In this document: positions 39,215 to 47,832 of the stretch, piece after piece
How positions within the stretch are numbered: the stretch's first letter is position 1
Layout of the letters: each line of letters opens with the position of its first letter
Assembly: GCF_002374315.1 (NCBI RefSeq)
Contig: NZ_NWUX01000014.1
Location: 1-64,000 of the forward strand
From: Vreelandella nigrificans
GTDB lineage: Bacteria; Pseudomonadota; Gammaproteobacteria; Pseudomonadales; Halomonadaceae
Direction of reading: 5' to 3'
DNA length: 64,000 bases
Position numbers and translations under genes: made by a program
Notes under the pieces: generated by a model
Databases searched by the model: none
Seen by the model: the letters and a program-made list of their open reading frames with translations, nothing else
Told to the model about the DNA's origin: nothing

Positions 39215-40225
39215 TTAACTTGCTAATGCTTCTAATTTGGCATGAGTCCGGCGCCAACGTCCCAGTGCTGACAGAGCATCCAGGTCCGGCCTGGCACGAC
39301 CATAACGCAATTTGGCAGGGCGCTTACTCTGTAAACCATAACAGGCCTCAATAACTTCACAGGCTGCTGCTCTATCGTTACATACCAGCAGCATATCGCA
39401 GCCAGCACTTAAAGCGGCTTTAGCACGCGCCTGAGGATCACCCGCCTCGTGGGCACCAACCATGCTTAGATCATCTGAAAAAATACACCCCTTGAACCCC
39501 AGTGACTCCCTTAGCATGCCAAGCCAGTTCGGTGAAAATCCTGCAGGGCGAGCATCGAAGGCACTATAAATAACATGGGCTGGCATCACGCCATCCAACT
39601 GGCTTGCAAGCTGGGTAAATGGCACCAGGTCGTGCTGTTTAATTTGCTCAAACGGGCGATCATCAACAGGAAGCGCCACGTGGGAGTCTGCCGCGACGCC
39701 GCCATGTCCTGGGAAATGCTTCCCCACTGCGGCCATACCAGCTTCATGCAAACCTTGGATAAACCCATGGCCTAACAAAGCAACGTGCGCAGGATCACTA
39801 CTGAAACTACGGTCGCCAATAACACTTGAAATGCCGCTTTCCACGTCTAGTACCGGGGCAAAACTAATATCCAGCCCACAGGCAGCCATTTCCATCCCCA
39901 GCAACCAGCCAGCATCTTTTGCTAGCGACATCCCCGCTTCTTGGTCCTGGGAAAACGTATCGCCGATACGAGCCATTGCTGGCATACGTGTCACGCCTTG
40001 CTTAATCCGCTGAACACGCCCGCCTTCTTGATCGATAGCGATAAGCAAATCACCACGCACGCTACGTATAGCGCTACACAGACCACGAGTCTGATATGCA
40101 TCTTCTATGTTACGTGCAAACAAGATGACGCCACCAACTGCGGGCTCCATAAGAAGTTGCTGTTCAGCTTTACTTAATTGGGGGCCTTCAAGGTCAAGCA
40201 TGACCGGGCCAAGGGGTTGAGTCAT
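39215..40225 (-). CDS. nagZ: Beta-N-acetylhexosaminidase NagZ
   Basis: Cytosolic family-3 glycoside hydrolase of peptidoglycan recycling, which removes GlcNAc from anhydro-muropeptides. The 336-residue protein has the signature KHFPGHGGVAADSH with the catalytic Asp-His dyad and the nucleophile region IFSDDLSMVGA. There is no signal peptide. It follows the L,D-transpeptidase gene by 38 bp and lies in the psrA-led minus-strand cluster. Confidence 0.95.
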   Translation of the reverse strand: MTQPLGPVMLDLEGPQLSKAEQQLLMEPAVGGVILFARNIEDAYQTRGLCSAIRSVRGDLLIAIDQEGGRVQRIKQGVTRMPAMARIGDTFSQDQEAGMSLAKDAGWLLGMEMAACGLDISFAPVLDVESGISSVIGDRSFSSDPAHVALLGHGFIQGLHEAGMAAVGKHFPGHGGVAADSHVALPVDDRPFEQIKQHDLVPFTQLASQLDGVMPAHVIYSAFDARPAGFSPNWLGMLRESLGFKGCIFSDDLSMVGAHEAGDPQARAKAALSAGCDMLLVCNDRAAACEVIEACYGLQSKRPAKLRYGRARPDLDALSALGRWRRTHAKLEALAS

Positions 40226-40263
40226 ATAATGGATCCAGCTTAGGGGGCGACAATTTTAGTCGA

Positions 40264-40827
40264 TCAATAGGGCGTGTCAAAATTATCGCAAGAAGGAACA
40301 TAAGCATTTCCCCCATGCAGCCACACCGGCGTGCCAGGTAAAGCGAACTGAAAAACCGTCAACAAATCATCATTGCGTAAACGGATACAGCCATGGGAAG
40401 CAGGTACGCCCATTGGCTGATCAGGCGGAGTGCCATGCAAATAAATATAGCGACGCTGAGTATCCACGTGCCCACCTCGGTTCTTTCCGGTTTCTAAACC
40501 ACATAGCCACAGGATCCGAGTAAGAATCCAGTCTCTATCAGGAAAAGTATCAGCAAGCTGCGCGGAGAACACTTCACCGGTCCACCTACGTCCCCTGAAC
40601 ACAGCATTATCCGGCAACCCATTACCTACCGCTGCCCGTATATAGTGCCAGCCTTGGGGAGTTTGACCACTGCCTTCTAGCTGCCCCACCCCCGCCTCAC
40701 CGGTTGAAACCGCACACTCGAACTGTAGGCCACGCCCCTGCCAACAGCGTAGCAACTGCTTCTGCGTGTCTATTTCAAGCCAATGATCATGTTCAGGTGG
40801 CAGCTCAGCTAATGTGGGCGTTCTCAT
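40264..40827 (-). CDS. L,D-transpeptidase (YkuD domain), no signal peptide
   Basis: A 187-residue YkuD-domain protein with the catalytic cluster HG (YIYLHG) and SHGCIRLRN, with Cys near 148. Such enzymes cross-link peptidoglycan or attach lipoproteins in the periplasm. This one starts MRTPTLAELPPEHDHW with no hydrophobic signal, so it appears cytosolic. Its ATG lies inside the psrA 3' end (23-bp overlap) and has AAGGA upstream, so the start is well supported. The nearby nagZ suggests a role on recycled muropeptides; this is inference. Confidence 0.85.
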   Translation of the reverse strand: MRTPTLAELPPEHDHWLEIDTQKQLLRCWQGRGLQFECAVSTGEAGVGQLEGSGQTPQGWHYIRAAVGNGLPDNAVFRGRRWTGEVFSAQLADTFPDRDWILTRILWLCGLETGKNRGGHVDTQRRYIYLHGTPPDQPMGVPASHGCIRLRNDDLLTVFQFALPGTPVWLHGGNAYVPSCDNFDTPY

Positions 40828-41482
40828 AGTGTCCTTCTTCTAACGCCGGAGGTAATGGAGCGTGCATAGCCGCCACCACTACCGGGCGTAAACGTCTAAC
40901 GAGGTCCTTAACGGTCACTTGCTCGTGGTAATCCTTAGCAGCAATATCGCGCAGTGCATCAAGACCCGACAGCGTGAAAATTACCGTGCCTAGCATAAAG
41001 TGTAGTCGCCAAAAACGCTCAGCATCCGGTAGATGAGGTGTGGCTTGGCGCACTAGCTCGGTAAATCGTGTAAACACATCGCCATATTGCTCTTGAATAT
41101 AGCGTCGCAAATGACCTTGGGCCTGACTGTAAGCCAAGCCTAGCAAACGCATAAACACCTTTAAGCTGTTTCGCTCTGCTGGCACAGCTAGCACGGTCGC
41201 TGCCATGGTTTCCAGCAGCACTTCTAAAGGAATAACACCTTCAGTATAGCGCGACTCAAGCTCATCAAGTGCGGTATGAAAACGCTGTGAAAAGGGATCG
41301 AGGTAACGGGCGAAAACCGCCTGTATAAGGGCTTTTTTAGAGCCAAAGTGATAATTGACCGCTGCTAAATTGACCCGCGCCTTACTGGTGATATTGCGCA
41401 GCGAGGTTTCGGCAAAGCCGCGTTCTGCAAATAGCACTTCTGCGGTATCTAGAATACGCGTTACCGTGTCAGACTGCGCCAT
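40805..41482 (-). CDS. psrA: TetR-family regulator PsrA
   Basis: A 225-residue TetR repressor. The N-terminal helix-turn-helix (ILDTAEVLFAERGFAETSLRNITSKA, then VNLAAVNYHFGSKKALIQAVF) is nearly the same as I recall for Pseudomonas PsrA, a fatty-acid-responsive regulator that activates rpoS and represses beta-oxidation genes. Divergent lexA and downstream nagZ are also as in Pseudomonas. A PsrA-like operator at 41495-41507 lies just upstream of its ribosome site (GGAGGG), implying autoregulation. Confidence 0.9.
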   Translation of the reverse strand: MAQSDTVTRILDTAEVLFAERGFAETSLRNITSKARVNLAAVNYHFGSKKALIQAVFARYLDPFSQRFHTALDELESRYTEGVIPLEVLLETMAATVLAVPAERNSLKVFMRLLGLAYSQAQGHLRRYIQEQYGDVFTRFTELVRQATPHLPDAERFWRLHFMLGTVIFTLSGLDALRDIAAKDYHEQVTVKDLVRRLRPVVVAAMHAPLPPALEEGHYENAHIS

Positions 41483-41494
41483 AGCGCCCTCCAG

Positions 41495-41507
41495 GAAACA
41501 GGTGTTT
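41495..41507 (-). promoter_or_regulatory. Putative PsrA operator
   Basis: GAAAC-N4-GTTT matches the published PsrA motif (G/C)AAAC-N2-4-GTTT(G/C) except for the last base. It lies between the candidate psrA promoter and the start codon, in the position of an autorepressor site. Confidence 0.6.
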
Positions 41508-41520
41508 AAAACATCGCAAA

Positions 41521-41549
41521 ATACTATGCCATAACCCTTCTAGTCTCAA
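41521..41549 (-). promoter_or_regulatory. psrA promoter
   Basis: On the minus strand there is TTGAGA (41544-41549), a 17-nt spacer and TAGTAT (41521-41526). The expected transcription start near 41514 falls just before the PsrA operator. Confidence 0.6.
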
Positions 41550-41685
41550 TCCTTTATGTGGTCACCATGAGTTGCTACCAGTAATTAAATTCTTAAATAA
41601 TTCAAACACACACCTAGTCACGCATGCGCCATCGAGGGCTCATTACCAGGCTAATCTTTAGCCATGTACTGGACAGAGGAACATA

Positions 41686-41701
41686 CTGTATACTTAAACA
41701 C
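41686..41701 (+). promoter_or_regulatory. Putative LexA box in the lexA promoter
   Basis: CTGTATACTTAAACAC fits CTGT-N8-ACAG except for the final base. It overlaps a good -10 hexamer, TATACT (41689-41694), as expected for LexA autorepression. The -35 is weak. Confidence 0.55.
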
Positions 41702-41753
41702 ATACTGATTAGCCGACATGTAGTTACTGTCATTTCATATTTTGGAGCTTGGT

Positions 41754-42431
41754 ATGTCGCGTCCACTAACAGCACGCCAACAGCACGTTTTTGATTTTAT
41801 CGTTAAAACAATGGGTGAATTTGGCTACCCACCTACTCGAGCTGAAATCGCTAAAGCACTCGGATTCCGCTCTCCCAACGCTGCCGAGGAACATCTGCGC
41901 GCATTAGAGCGCAAAGGGGCCATTCGTATTATTCGCAATACGTCGCGCGGTATTCGCTTGCCCAATCAAGAAGCCCAAGAGGTGAATGACACTACCGCGC
42001 CACAGCCTATCTCCTCGGCTGACGTTTTACCTAACGGTTTACCAGTGATTGGAGAAGTTGCTGCTGGCAGCCCAATCCTGGCGGCTGAACACATTGACCG
42101 CTACTGCCCACTACCTGCGGAATACTTTACGCCAAAAGCAGACTATCTACTCCGTGTGCGGGGTCTCTCAATGAAAGACGTCGGCATACTGGAAGGGGAT
42201 TTACTTGCGGTACACCGCACTGATCGAGTGCGCGACGGACAAATAGTCGTCGCTCGTCTAGAAGATGAAGTCACTGTTAAGCGCTTCAAGCGCCAAGGGC
42301 ATCTCGTCACCTTAGTCGCTGAAAATGCTGACTTTGCACCAATTGAAATTGACCTACGCACCCAACAGCTGGACATTGAGGGTGTAGGCGTAGGCGTTAT
42401 ACGCGGCGGTAACGGTCAGGCATTAGGCTAG
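41754..42431 (+). CDS. lexA: SOS repressor LexA
   Basis: Repressor of the SOS regulon, 225 residues. The N-terminal winged helix ([12 protein letters not shown], then [15 protein letters not shown]) is followed by the self-cleavage domain with the Ala-Gly bond in EVAAGSP, the nucleophile serine in RGLSMKD and the lysine in TVKRF. The start is ATG 41754, with GGAG 7 nt upstream; TTG 41742 would add four residues. It is divergent from psrA. Confidence 0.97.
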   Translation: MSRPLTARQQHVFDFIVKTMGEFGYPPTRAEIAKALGFRSPNAAEEHLRALERKGAIRIIRNTSRGIRLPNQEAQEVNDTTAPQPISSADVLPNGLPVIGEVAAGSPILAAEHIDRYCPLPAEYFTPKADYLLRVRGLSMKDVGILEGDLLAVHRTDRVRDGQIVVARLEDEVTVKRFKRQGHLVTLVAENADFAPIEIDLRTQQLDIEGVGVGVIRGGNGQALG

Positions 42432-42490
42432 CCTGCGGCACATATGTGCGTACGCATGGTGAGCCACACCCAAAAACTCGGCCTAGCATT

Positions 42491-43162
42491 CTATTGAGAG
42501 TCGATATAGCGGTGGTCATTGAATGTGGCCACCCAGTTAGGGTGGTATACCAGCAAAATACTTAACAGCATGCCCGTTAGAAAGGCTTCAGAAGGCATCA
42601 AGAGCGGCAGAAAGCGCGCATACTCTTGAGCAAGGTAAACAGCTTCGGGATCGGTTCCTGCGACCACGATCAGCAGCACGGTGACTAACCCACTCCCCAA
42701 AGTGGCCAGTGCAGCACCAAAAAAGCCACAGACAAACATAAATACCATTAAATTATCAGGCAGCCGTCGATCCACAAGGCGCCAGACCAAACCTATGATA
42801 AACGCGGGCACAATACCGGTAACAATTACATTGGTGCCCCACATTACCCAGTCGTTCCGCCCTATCAGCACCATAGCAACATTAATCATGACGTTGCTTA
42901 GCAGTGCCAACGGGACTTTAAACACCAGTGCCATCAAAACAGTAAACACAAGGTGCAGGGTTAGCCAATCAACCGCCTGAGCACGTAGCTGCCACATTAG
43001 CATGACCGCTAATGTGGCAGCCAACCATCGATGCTGAAGCGCACTGTCATCAATCAGCACTTGCCAAGGACGCAACCACACCACCCACCCCAATACACCA
43101 AGTGATATTAGCCAAGTAAGCAGCAGCGCCCAAGGTGTAAGAACGCTTTGCGCGAATGACAT
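42491..43162 (-). CDS. CbiM-like energy-coupling factor permease
   Basis: A 223-residue inner-membrane protein with about six helices. Features of the CbiM-type substrate-binding permease are visible: LHLVFTVLMALVFKVPLALL, and near the end LMPSEAFLTGMLLSILLVYHPNWV. CbiM proteins take up nickel or cobalt with ECF ATPases. No ATPase or CbiQ partner is nearby, and the N-terminal metal-binding Met-His motif of true CbiM is not at the start, so the substrate is open. Confidence 0.75.
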   Translation of the reverse strand: MSFAQSVLTPWALLLTWLISLGVLGWVVWLRPWQVLIDDSALQHRWLAATLAVMLMWQLRAQAVDWLTLHLVFTVLMALVFKVPLALLSNVMINVAMVLIGRNDWVMWGTNVIVTGIVPAFIIGLVWRLVDRRLPDNLMVFMFVCGFFGAALATLGSGLVTVLLIVVAGTDPEAVYLAQEYARFLPLLMPSEAFLTGMLLSILLVYHPNWVATFNDHRYIDSQ

Positions 43163-43180
43163 GGCAGCCCCTAACAGTGA

Positions 43181-44035
43181 TTAACTGAATACAACCGTTT
43201 TGTTGCCGTGTATTAAAACACGATCCTCAAGATGCCAACGCAACCCACGTGCAAGTACCGCTTTCTCAACGTCGCGTCCAAAACGCACTAAATCAGTAGG
43301 CGTGTGGCAGTGGCTTACACGATGGATATCCTGCTCGATGATGGGTCCGGCATCCAGCTCCTCGGTAACGTAATGGCAAGTCGCCCCTATCAGCTTTACA
43401 CCACGCTCATAAGCCTGATGATAAGGCTTTGCTCCGGCAAAAGAGGGCAAGAAGCTATGGTGTATATTAATCACCCGCCCCACATAGCGTTCACACAGAG
43501 CAGGCGGCAAGATTTGCATATAGCGTGCTAGCACTACGCAATCGGCCCTAGCGCCATCAATCTGTGCCTGCACCTTATCAAACGAGGCTTGTTTATTCGT
43601 GGCATCAACAGGAATGTAATGATATGGGATGCCATACCATTCAGTCAGTGAGCGCATATCTTCGTGATTAGAAATGACGCCTACGATATCACAATCCAGC
43701 TCACCGGCTTGCCAGCGATAAAGCAGATCCACCAAGCAGTGGGACTCTCGCGAGACCATAAGTACAACACGTCGGCGCTTTTGAGTATCAACTAACGACC
43801 ACTGCATATTAAACGCCTCCGCAACGGGCTCAAAGGCACTGCGCAATGCTTCTGCAGACATTCCCAATGAATCCGCCAAGATCTCGTAGCGCATAAAAAA
43901 ACGGCCAGTTTCCAGGTCAGAATGCTGGCTGGCTTCAGTAATTGAGCCACCCTGTTGAGCGATAAAACTGGATACACGCGCCACAATACCCACTTGATCT
44001 GGGCAGGAAACAACTAATCGATAGTGATGGGACAT
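43181..44035 (-). CDS. purU: Formyltetrahydrofolate deformylase
   Basis: Releases formate and tetrahydrofolate from 10-formyl-THF, supplying formate for purine synthesis and balancing C1 units. The 284-residue protein has an N-terminal ACT domain (RLVVSCPDQVGIVARVSSFI) and a C-terminal formyltransferase-like domain with INIHHSFLPSFAGAKPYHQAY and ATCHYVTEELDAGPI (catalytic Asn, His, Asp). ATG 44035 fits homologues; the longer frame from 44065 is less likely. Confidence 0.95.
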   Translation of the reverse strand: MSHHYRLVVSCPDQVGIVARVSSFIAQQGGSITEASQHSDLETGRFFMRYEILADSLGMSAEALRSAFEPVAEAFNMQWSLVDTQKRRRVVLMVSRESHCLVDLLYRWQAGELDCDIVGVISNHEDMRSLTEWYGIPYHYIPVDATNKQASFDKVQAQIDGARADCVVLARYMQILPPALCERYVGRVINIHHSFLPSFAGAKPYHQAYERGVKLIGATCHYVTEELDAGPIIEQDIHRVSHCHTPTDLVRFGRDVEKAVLARGLRWHLEDRVLIHGNKTVVFS

Positions 44036-44201
44036 TAGATGGTCACTCTTAAATATGCTTAACAAAATTACTTAGCCGCTGCTCTTGACGTGTTAAACGG
44101 GCACGCTCGCTCTCCACTGATCTATGCAAAGAGCCACACAACAGACCCACTAGTCTACCGGAAGCTCCTACGCTAAGCACCGGGATGAGTTGCCTCGGTG
44201 A

Positions 44202-44231
44202 TTGTTAGCCGCCCCCGCCTTCCCGTATAGT
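44202..44231 (+). promoter_or_regulatory. Candidate promoter of the RNase J-like gene
   Basis: TTGTTA (44202-44207), 18-nt spacer, TATAGT (44226-44231). The start of transcription would be about 25 nt before the ATG. Confidence 0.5.
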
Positions 44232-44263
44232 TAAGGTCTTACTTTTTAGGCTCTTCGTGACTA

Positions 44264-45949
44264 ATGCATCCAACACGCGTTCAACTTCGTCCCCGTCGCC
44301 GTCCACCACTACGCCTACTCCCGTTAGGCGGGTGCGGTGAGATTGGAATGAATCTGACGCTGTACGGATACGACGATCAATGGATCGCCGTTGATTGCGG
44401 CATGATGATTCGACAAGATTTACCTAATGCTCCGCTACAGGTGCCTAACACAGAAACACTGGAAACACTCAATATCAGGCCCCAGGCACTCTTTATTACT
44501 CACGGTCATGAGGACCATATCGGTGCCGTTGCATGGCTGTGGCCTAAGTGGAACTGTCCTATTTATGCAACCCCTCTCGCCGCTGGCCTACTGCGTTTAA
44601 AATTTGCAGAGCAACAGCTTAGCAGCGCTGCAATTCATATTATTGAACCCGGCGATGCATTGCAGCAAGGGCCATTTACACTGCGCTACTTACTACTGAC
44701 TCATTCCATTCCCGAAAGCTGCGCCATTATGATGATGGCAGGCGACTATCGCATTCTTCATAGCGGTGACTGGAAGCTAGACCCCGAGCCACTCATTGGC
44801 CCCCCAATGAATGCGGCAAATTTCCGGGCTCTAGCGCCGATCGACTTGCTTGTGGGCGACTCAACTAACGCGCCTATGCCAGGTCACTCTGGTAGCGAAG
44901 GTGATGTAGCCAGAGCACTGGCCAAAACCTTAGAAAAATGCACTGGCCGTGTTGTGGTCTCCTGCTTTGCCAGTAATTTGGCCCGGGTTCTGGCTATCGG
45001 GTTGGCGGCACAGCAGTGTGGCCGCCGAGTAAGCCTCATGGGGCGCTCAATGGAGCGCATGGTAAGCGTCGCGAAAGGCCTTGGCTACTTAGATAACTTC
45101 CCACCTCTGGTGCCACCCCACGATCTTGGCTATTTACCCCCTGAAGAGGTGGTCGTCATTGCCACCGGTAGCCAAGGAGAACCTCGCGCCGCCTTGCAGC
45201 GCTTAGCCCAAGGGCGTCACCCATTTATGGATTTAGCGCCTGGCGATAGCGTGATCTTCTCTGCTAAAGCCATACCCGGAAATGAACGGCCTATCGAGCA
45301 ACTAAAAAAACGCCTATCTCAGCTTGGTGTTACTCTTTTTGATGAAATGAATCACCCAGAGCTGCATGCAACGGGCCACCCTGCTCAAGACGAGCTAAAG
45401 AAGTTCTATCAGTGGGTCAGGCCCAAATCGCTACTTCCCGTTCATGGAGAAGCACGCCATCAGGAAGCGCACCAAGCGCTCGCTGTATCATTAGGCATTA
45501 GTGCCCCTATTGCGCCAACTAACGGCGATATGATTGTTTTCGATAATCAAGGCCTACGCCGCGAGCAGCGCTACCCTCAACCACCATGCATTGTTAATCA
45601 AAACAGCATTGTCCCCCACCCTGGGCTCACTGAGGCTGCTTCCAATACACGGCGAGGCAGCCTGTTCCTGGCCCTCCCTGTTACCGCTAGTGAAACAGGC
45701 TGGTGGCGTATTGGGCGCTTAATGTTGGATGCCAGCAGCACAAGCCCCATAGATGAAGAGAGTTTTAGTGAGTGGCTGGATATGCAGCTGGAGGATATTG
45801 AAGCAGATACGCTGGCAGATTTGCGCATGGCACTACAGCCGCGGCTTATCCAATGGCTAGCCGACCACTGTCGGCATATGCCAGATGTGCATTTACAGAT
45901 AATGGCCACCGAAATGCCGTCTGCCGAAGAGCTAGAAAATAAGCCTTAA
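44264..45949 (+). CDS. RNase J-like metallo-beta-lactamase/beta-CASP ribonuclease
   Basis: A 561-residue zinc hydrolase, the size of RNase J (about 555). The metallo-beta-lactamase motif HGHEDHIG is at 80-87, followed by HSIPESCA, HSGDWKLDPEP and GDSTNAPMPGHSGSE. The beta-CASP part has VVSCFASNLARV, ATGSQGEPRA and LLPVHGEARH. RNase J has endo- and 5'-3' exonuclease activity on RNA. It is less usual in gammaproteobacteria, which rely on RNase E. No good ribosome site is seen before ATG 44264, so the exact start is less sure. Its stop overlaps the convergent moaE stop by three bases. Confidence 0.85.
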   Translation: MHPTRVQLRPRRRPPLRLLPLGGCGEIGMNLTLYGYDDQWIAVDCGMMIRQDLPNAPLQVPNTETLETLNIRPQALFITHGHEDHIGAVAWLWPKWNCPIYATPLAAGLLRLKFAEQQLSSAAIHIIEPGDALQQGPFTLRYLLLTHSIPESCAIMMMAGDYRILHSGDWKLDPEPLIGPPMNAANFRALAPIDLLVGDSTNAPMPGHSGSEGDVARALAKTLEKCTGRVVVSCFASNLARVLAIGLAAQQCGRRVSLMGRSMERMVSVAKGLGYLDNFPPLVPPHDLGYLPPEEVVVIATGSQGEPRAALQRLAQGRHPFMDLAPGDSVIFSAKAIPGNERPIEQLKKRLSQLGVTLFDEMNHPELHATGHPAQDELKKFYQWVRPKSLLPVHGEARHQEAHQALAVSLGISAPIAPTNGDMIVFDNQGLRREQRYPQPPCIVNQNSIVPHPGLTEAASNTRRGSLFLALPVTASETGWWRIGRLMLDASSTSPIDEESFSEWLDMQLEDIEADTLADLRMALQPRLIQWLADHCRHMPDVHLQIMATEMPSAEELENKP

Positions 45950-46428
45950 AGTGTTGCAGATGAACTCCAACGTGCCGCATCTTGCTGATCGGTATGGCGC
46001 TCTTTCACCCAGTAAACGCCTTCGTTGGAGTGCTCTTTTTTCCAAAACGGCGCCTGGGTTTTTAGATAATCCATAATGAAATCGCAGGCATTGAATGCAT
46101 CTCGGCGGTGAGCGCTTGCCACTAGCACCCTAACAATGGGGTCCCCTGGGGTTAAGTACCCTACCCGATGAATAATCCGCACTGCCTGAAGGGGCCAGCG
46201 CTGCGCTGCTTGCTCGCCAATCCCGACTAGCGTTCGCTCCGTCATCCCAGGATAGTGCTCCAGCGTTAGCCCCGTGACGTCAGGTGTTTCGTTAAAATCT
46301 CTTACTAGGCCTGTAAAACTAACGATTGCACCAATATCAGTGCGCTGCTGGAGCGCAGCCTCATAGCCATAATCCATAGCGAACGGCTCAGATTGTACTT
46401 CTACTGCGATGTCCAAGGATGCCTTCAT
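45946..46428 (-). CDS. moaE: Molybdopterin synthase large subunit MoaE
   Basis: Catalytic subunit that uses the MoaD thiocarboxylate to convert cPMP to molybdopterin. The 160-residue product has GAIVSFTGLVRD, LEHYPGMTE, HRVGYLTPGD and the active-site region SAHRRDAFNACDFIMDYLKTQAPFWKKE. The start is ATG 46428, with AGGGGG upstream; it begins 5 bp after the moaC-moaD fusion stop. Its own stop overlaps the convergent RNase J-like stop. Confidence 0.95.
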   Translation of the reverse strand: MKASLDIAVEVQSEPFAMDYGYEAALQQRTDIGAIVSFTGLVRDFNETPDVTGLTLEHYPGMTERTLVGIGEQAAQRWPLQAVRIIHRVGYLTPGDPIVRVLVASAHRRDAFNACDFIMDYLKTQAPFWKKEHSNEGVYWVKERHTDQQDAARWSSSATL

Positions 46429-46432
46429 AGGG

Positions 46433-47227
46433 CTATCCCCCTGTAACCGGTGGAAAGAAAGCGACTTCATCTTCATCGGTAATTCGCGATGTATCGTTTG
46501 CCATTACTTGGTTAATAGCACACAGCGTGCGCTGATCAGAAAGCACGCTAAAGCGCGTATCTCGTTGAGCGAGCGCTGCTTTCAACCCAGCGACGTCCCG
46601 GCTCGATAACTGATCAAGATTAATGGCTACATCACTCTGCCCTACTCGCTCACGCAGCTCAGCCAAAAATTTTACCCGCACACAAGGGGAAACACACCGC
46701 TCGCCTATGCTTACTTCTCCAGCGGAGCCCTCTCCGGTCACAATCGGTGCAGAAGATGCACGTCGGTAGTCACCTCGTACGCCCCCTCGTTTACTCTCTA
46801 GCTGTATCGCTTCAATGCGCATCTCTTTATCAACGGCTTTACACATATCGTAAAGCGTTAAACAAGTCACTGAAACAGCCGTCAACGCCTCCATTTCGAC
46901 GCCAGTGCGGCCATTTAGGCGGCACATAGCTGAAACACTTACCCAGCTGTTAGCGTGATCCACCTCAAAATCAATCGACACTTTCGAAAGCGCTAGCGCA
47001 TGACAAAGTGGAATTAGCTCGTGAGTTCGTTTCGCCGCTTGAATGCCGGCGATGCGCGCCGTTGCCAGCACATCCCCTTTTGGCAGCGCACCATCACTCA
47101 ATAGCTTAAGAGTTTCAGGCTGCATAACGATACGACCAGAAGCAACAGCCTCTCGACGCGTCTCCCGCTTATCACCAACATCCACCATATTGGCTTCACC
47201 GAGAGTATTGAGGTGGGTTAACTGCAT
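46433..47227 (-). CDS. MoaC-MoaD fusion (cPMP synthase + molybdopterin synthase sulfur carrier)
   Basis: One 264-residue frame carrying two molybdenum-cofactor proteins that are usually separate. Residues 1-158 are MoaC, with K50, PLCHAL (H76) and LYDMCKAVDK (D127, K130) matching the known catalytic residues. A linker of about 20 residues follows (ASSAPIVTGEGSAGEVSIGE). Residues 182-264 are a MoaD ubiquitin-like fold (VRVKFLAELRERVG, then DEDEVAFFPPVTGG) ending in the Gly-Gly that must be the free C-terminus for thiocarboxylation. The order MobB, MoaC-MoaD, MoaE is one operon. Confidence 0.9.
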   Translation of the reverse strand: MQLTHLNTLGEANMVDVGDKRETRREAVASGRIVMQPETLKLLSDGALPKGDVLATARIAGIQAAKRTHELIPLCHALALSKVSIDFEVDHANSWVSVSAMCRLNGRTGVEMEALTAVSVTCLTLYDMCKAVDKEMRIEAIQLESKRGGVRGDYRRASSAPIVTGEGSAGEVSIGERCVSPCVRVKFLAELRERVGQSDVAINLDQLSSRDVAGLKAALAQRDTRFSVLSDQRTLCAINQVMANDTSRITDEDEVAFFPPVTGG

Positions 47228-47241
47228 AACATTACCTTTTG

Positions 47242-47811
47242 TTAAAAGCCGCTGTACATGGGATGAGCCTTCGCCCAGTTAATCATCCACTGAGTAATCG
47301 CTTCGACATTATCAAGGTCCAGACGCTCTATAGACGTGCCTAACACCCCAGGTGGTGATCCGCTAATTGCCACGGCCTGAACCCACTCACCATTTGCAAT
47401 GGATGGATCGCCAATTCCTTCCCGATAAAGCACAAGTTTGGGAATCGGCCAAGCTTTAAACCCCTCAACGACAACCAGATCAGGCTGATGAGAAGCCATC
47501 AAAGCCAACAAATCATTTAAGTTAGGCTCTGCTTGCCCTGGCGTCTCTTGCATCAACGCAAAACGCTGGCGGGAAGCAATTAACATTGGCGCCGCCCCAG
47601 CATGGCGAAGTTTATAACTATCTTTACCAGGCTGATCTACATCAAAACTATGGTGGGCATGCTTAACAACCCCCACCTTTAACCCAGCTTCTTGCAGGCC
47701 TGGCAGCACCTTGGCCAACAGCGTGGTTTTACCCGTACCGCTCCACGCTGCAATGCCTAACACAGGTAACGGGCTATCGATTGAAGTTATCACTGATGCT
47801 CCCGTCGTCAC
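47242..47811 (-). CDS. mobB: Molybdopterin-guanine dinucleotide biosynthesis adaptor MobB
   Basis: GTP-binding P-loop protein of 189 residues that helps MobA attach GMP to molybdopterin. It has AAWSGTGKTTLL near 20-31, VVKHAHHSFDVDQPGKDS and VVVEGFK. The start is GTG at 47811, with GGGAG 8 nt upstream; there is no usable ATG. It begins 21 bp after uraA on the same strand, so part of its transcription may come from the upp-uraA side. Confidence 0.92.
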   Translation of the reverse strand: MTTGASVITSIDSPLPVLGIAAWSGTGKTTLLAKVLPGLQEAGLKVGVVKHAHHSFDVDQPGKDSYKLRHAGAAPMLIASRQRFALMQETPGQAEPNLNDLLALMASHQPDLVVVEGFKAWPIPKLVLYREGIGDPSIANGEWVQAVAISGSPPGVLGTSIERLDLDNVEAITQWMINWAKAHPMYSGF

Positions 47812-47832
47812 ATTAAAGCTCCCTAGAAAGAG

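Noticed and set aside
46433..47227. MoaC-MoaD fusion as a sequencing frameshift artefact
   Set aside because: The linker reads smoothly in one frame with no homopolymer at the junction, and both halves keep their key residues. Close relatives would settle it.
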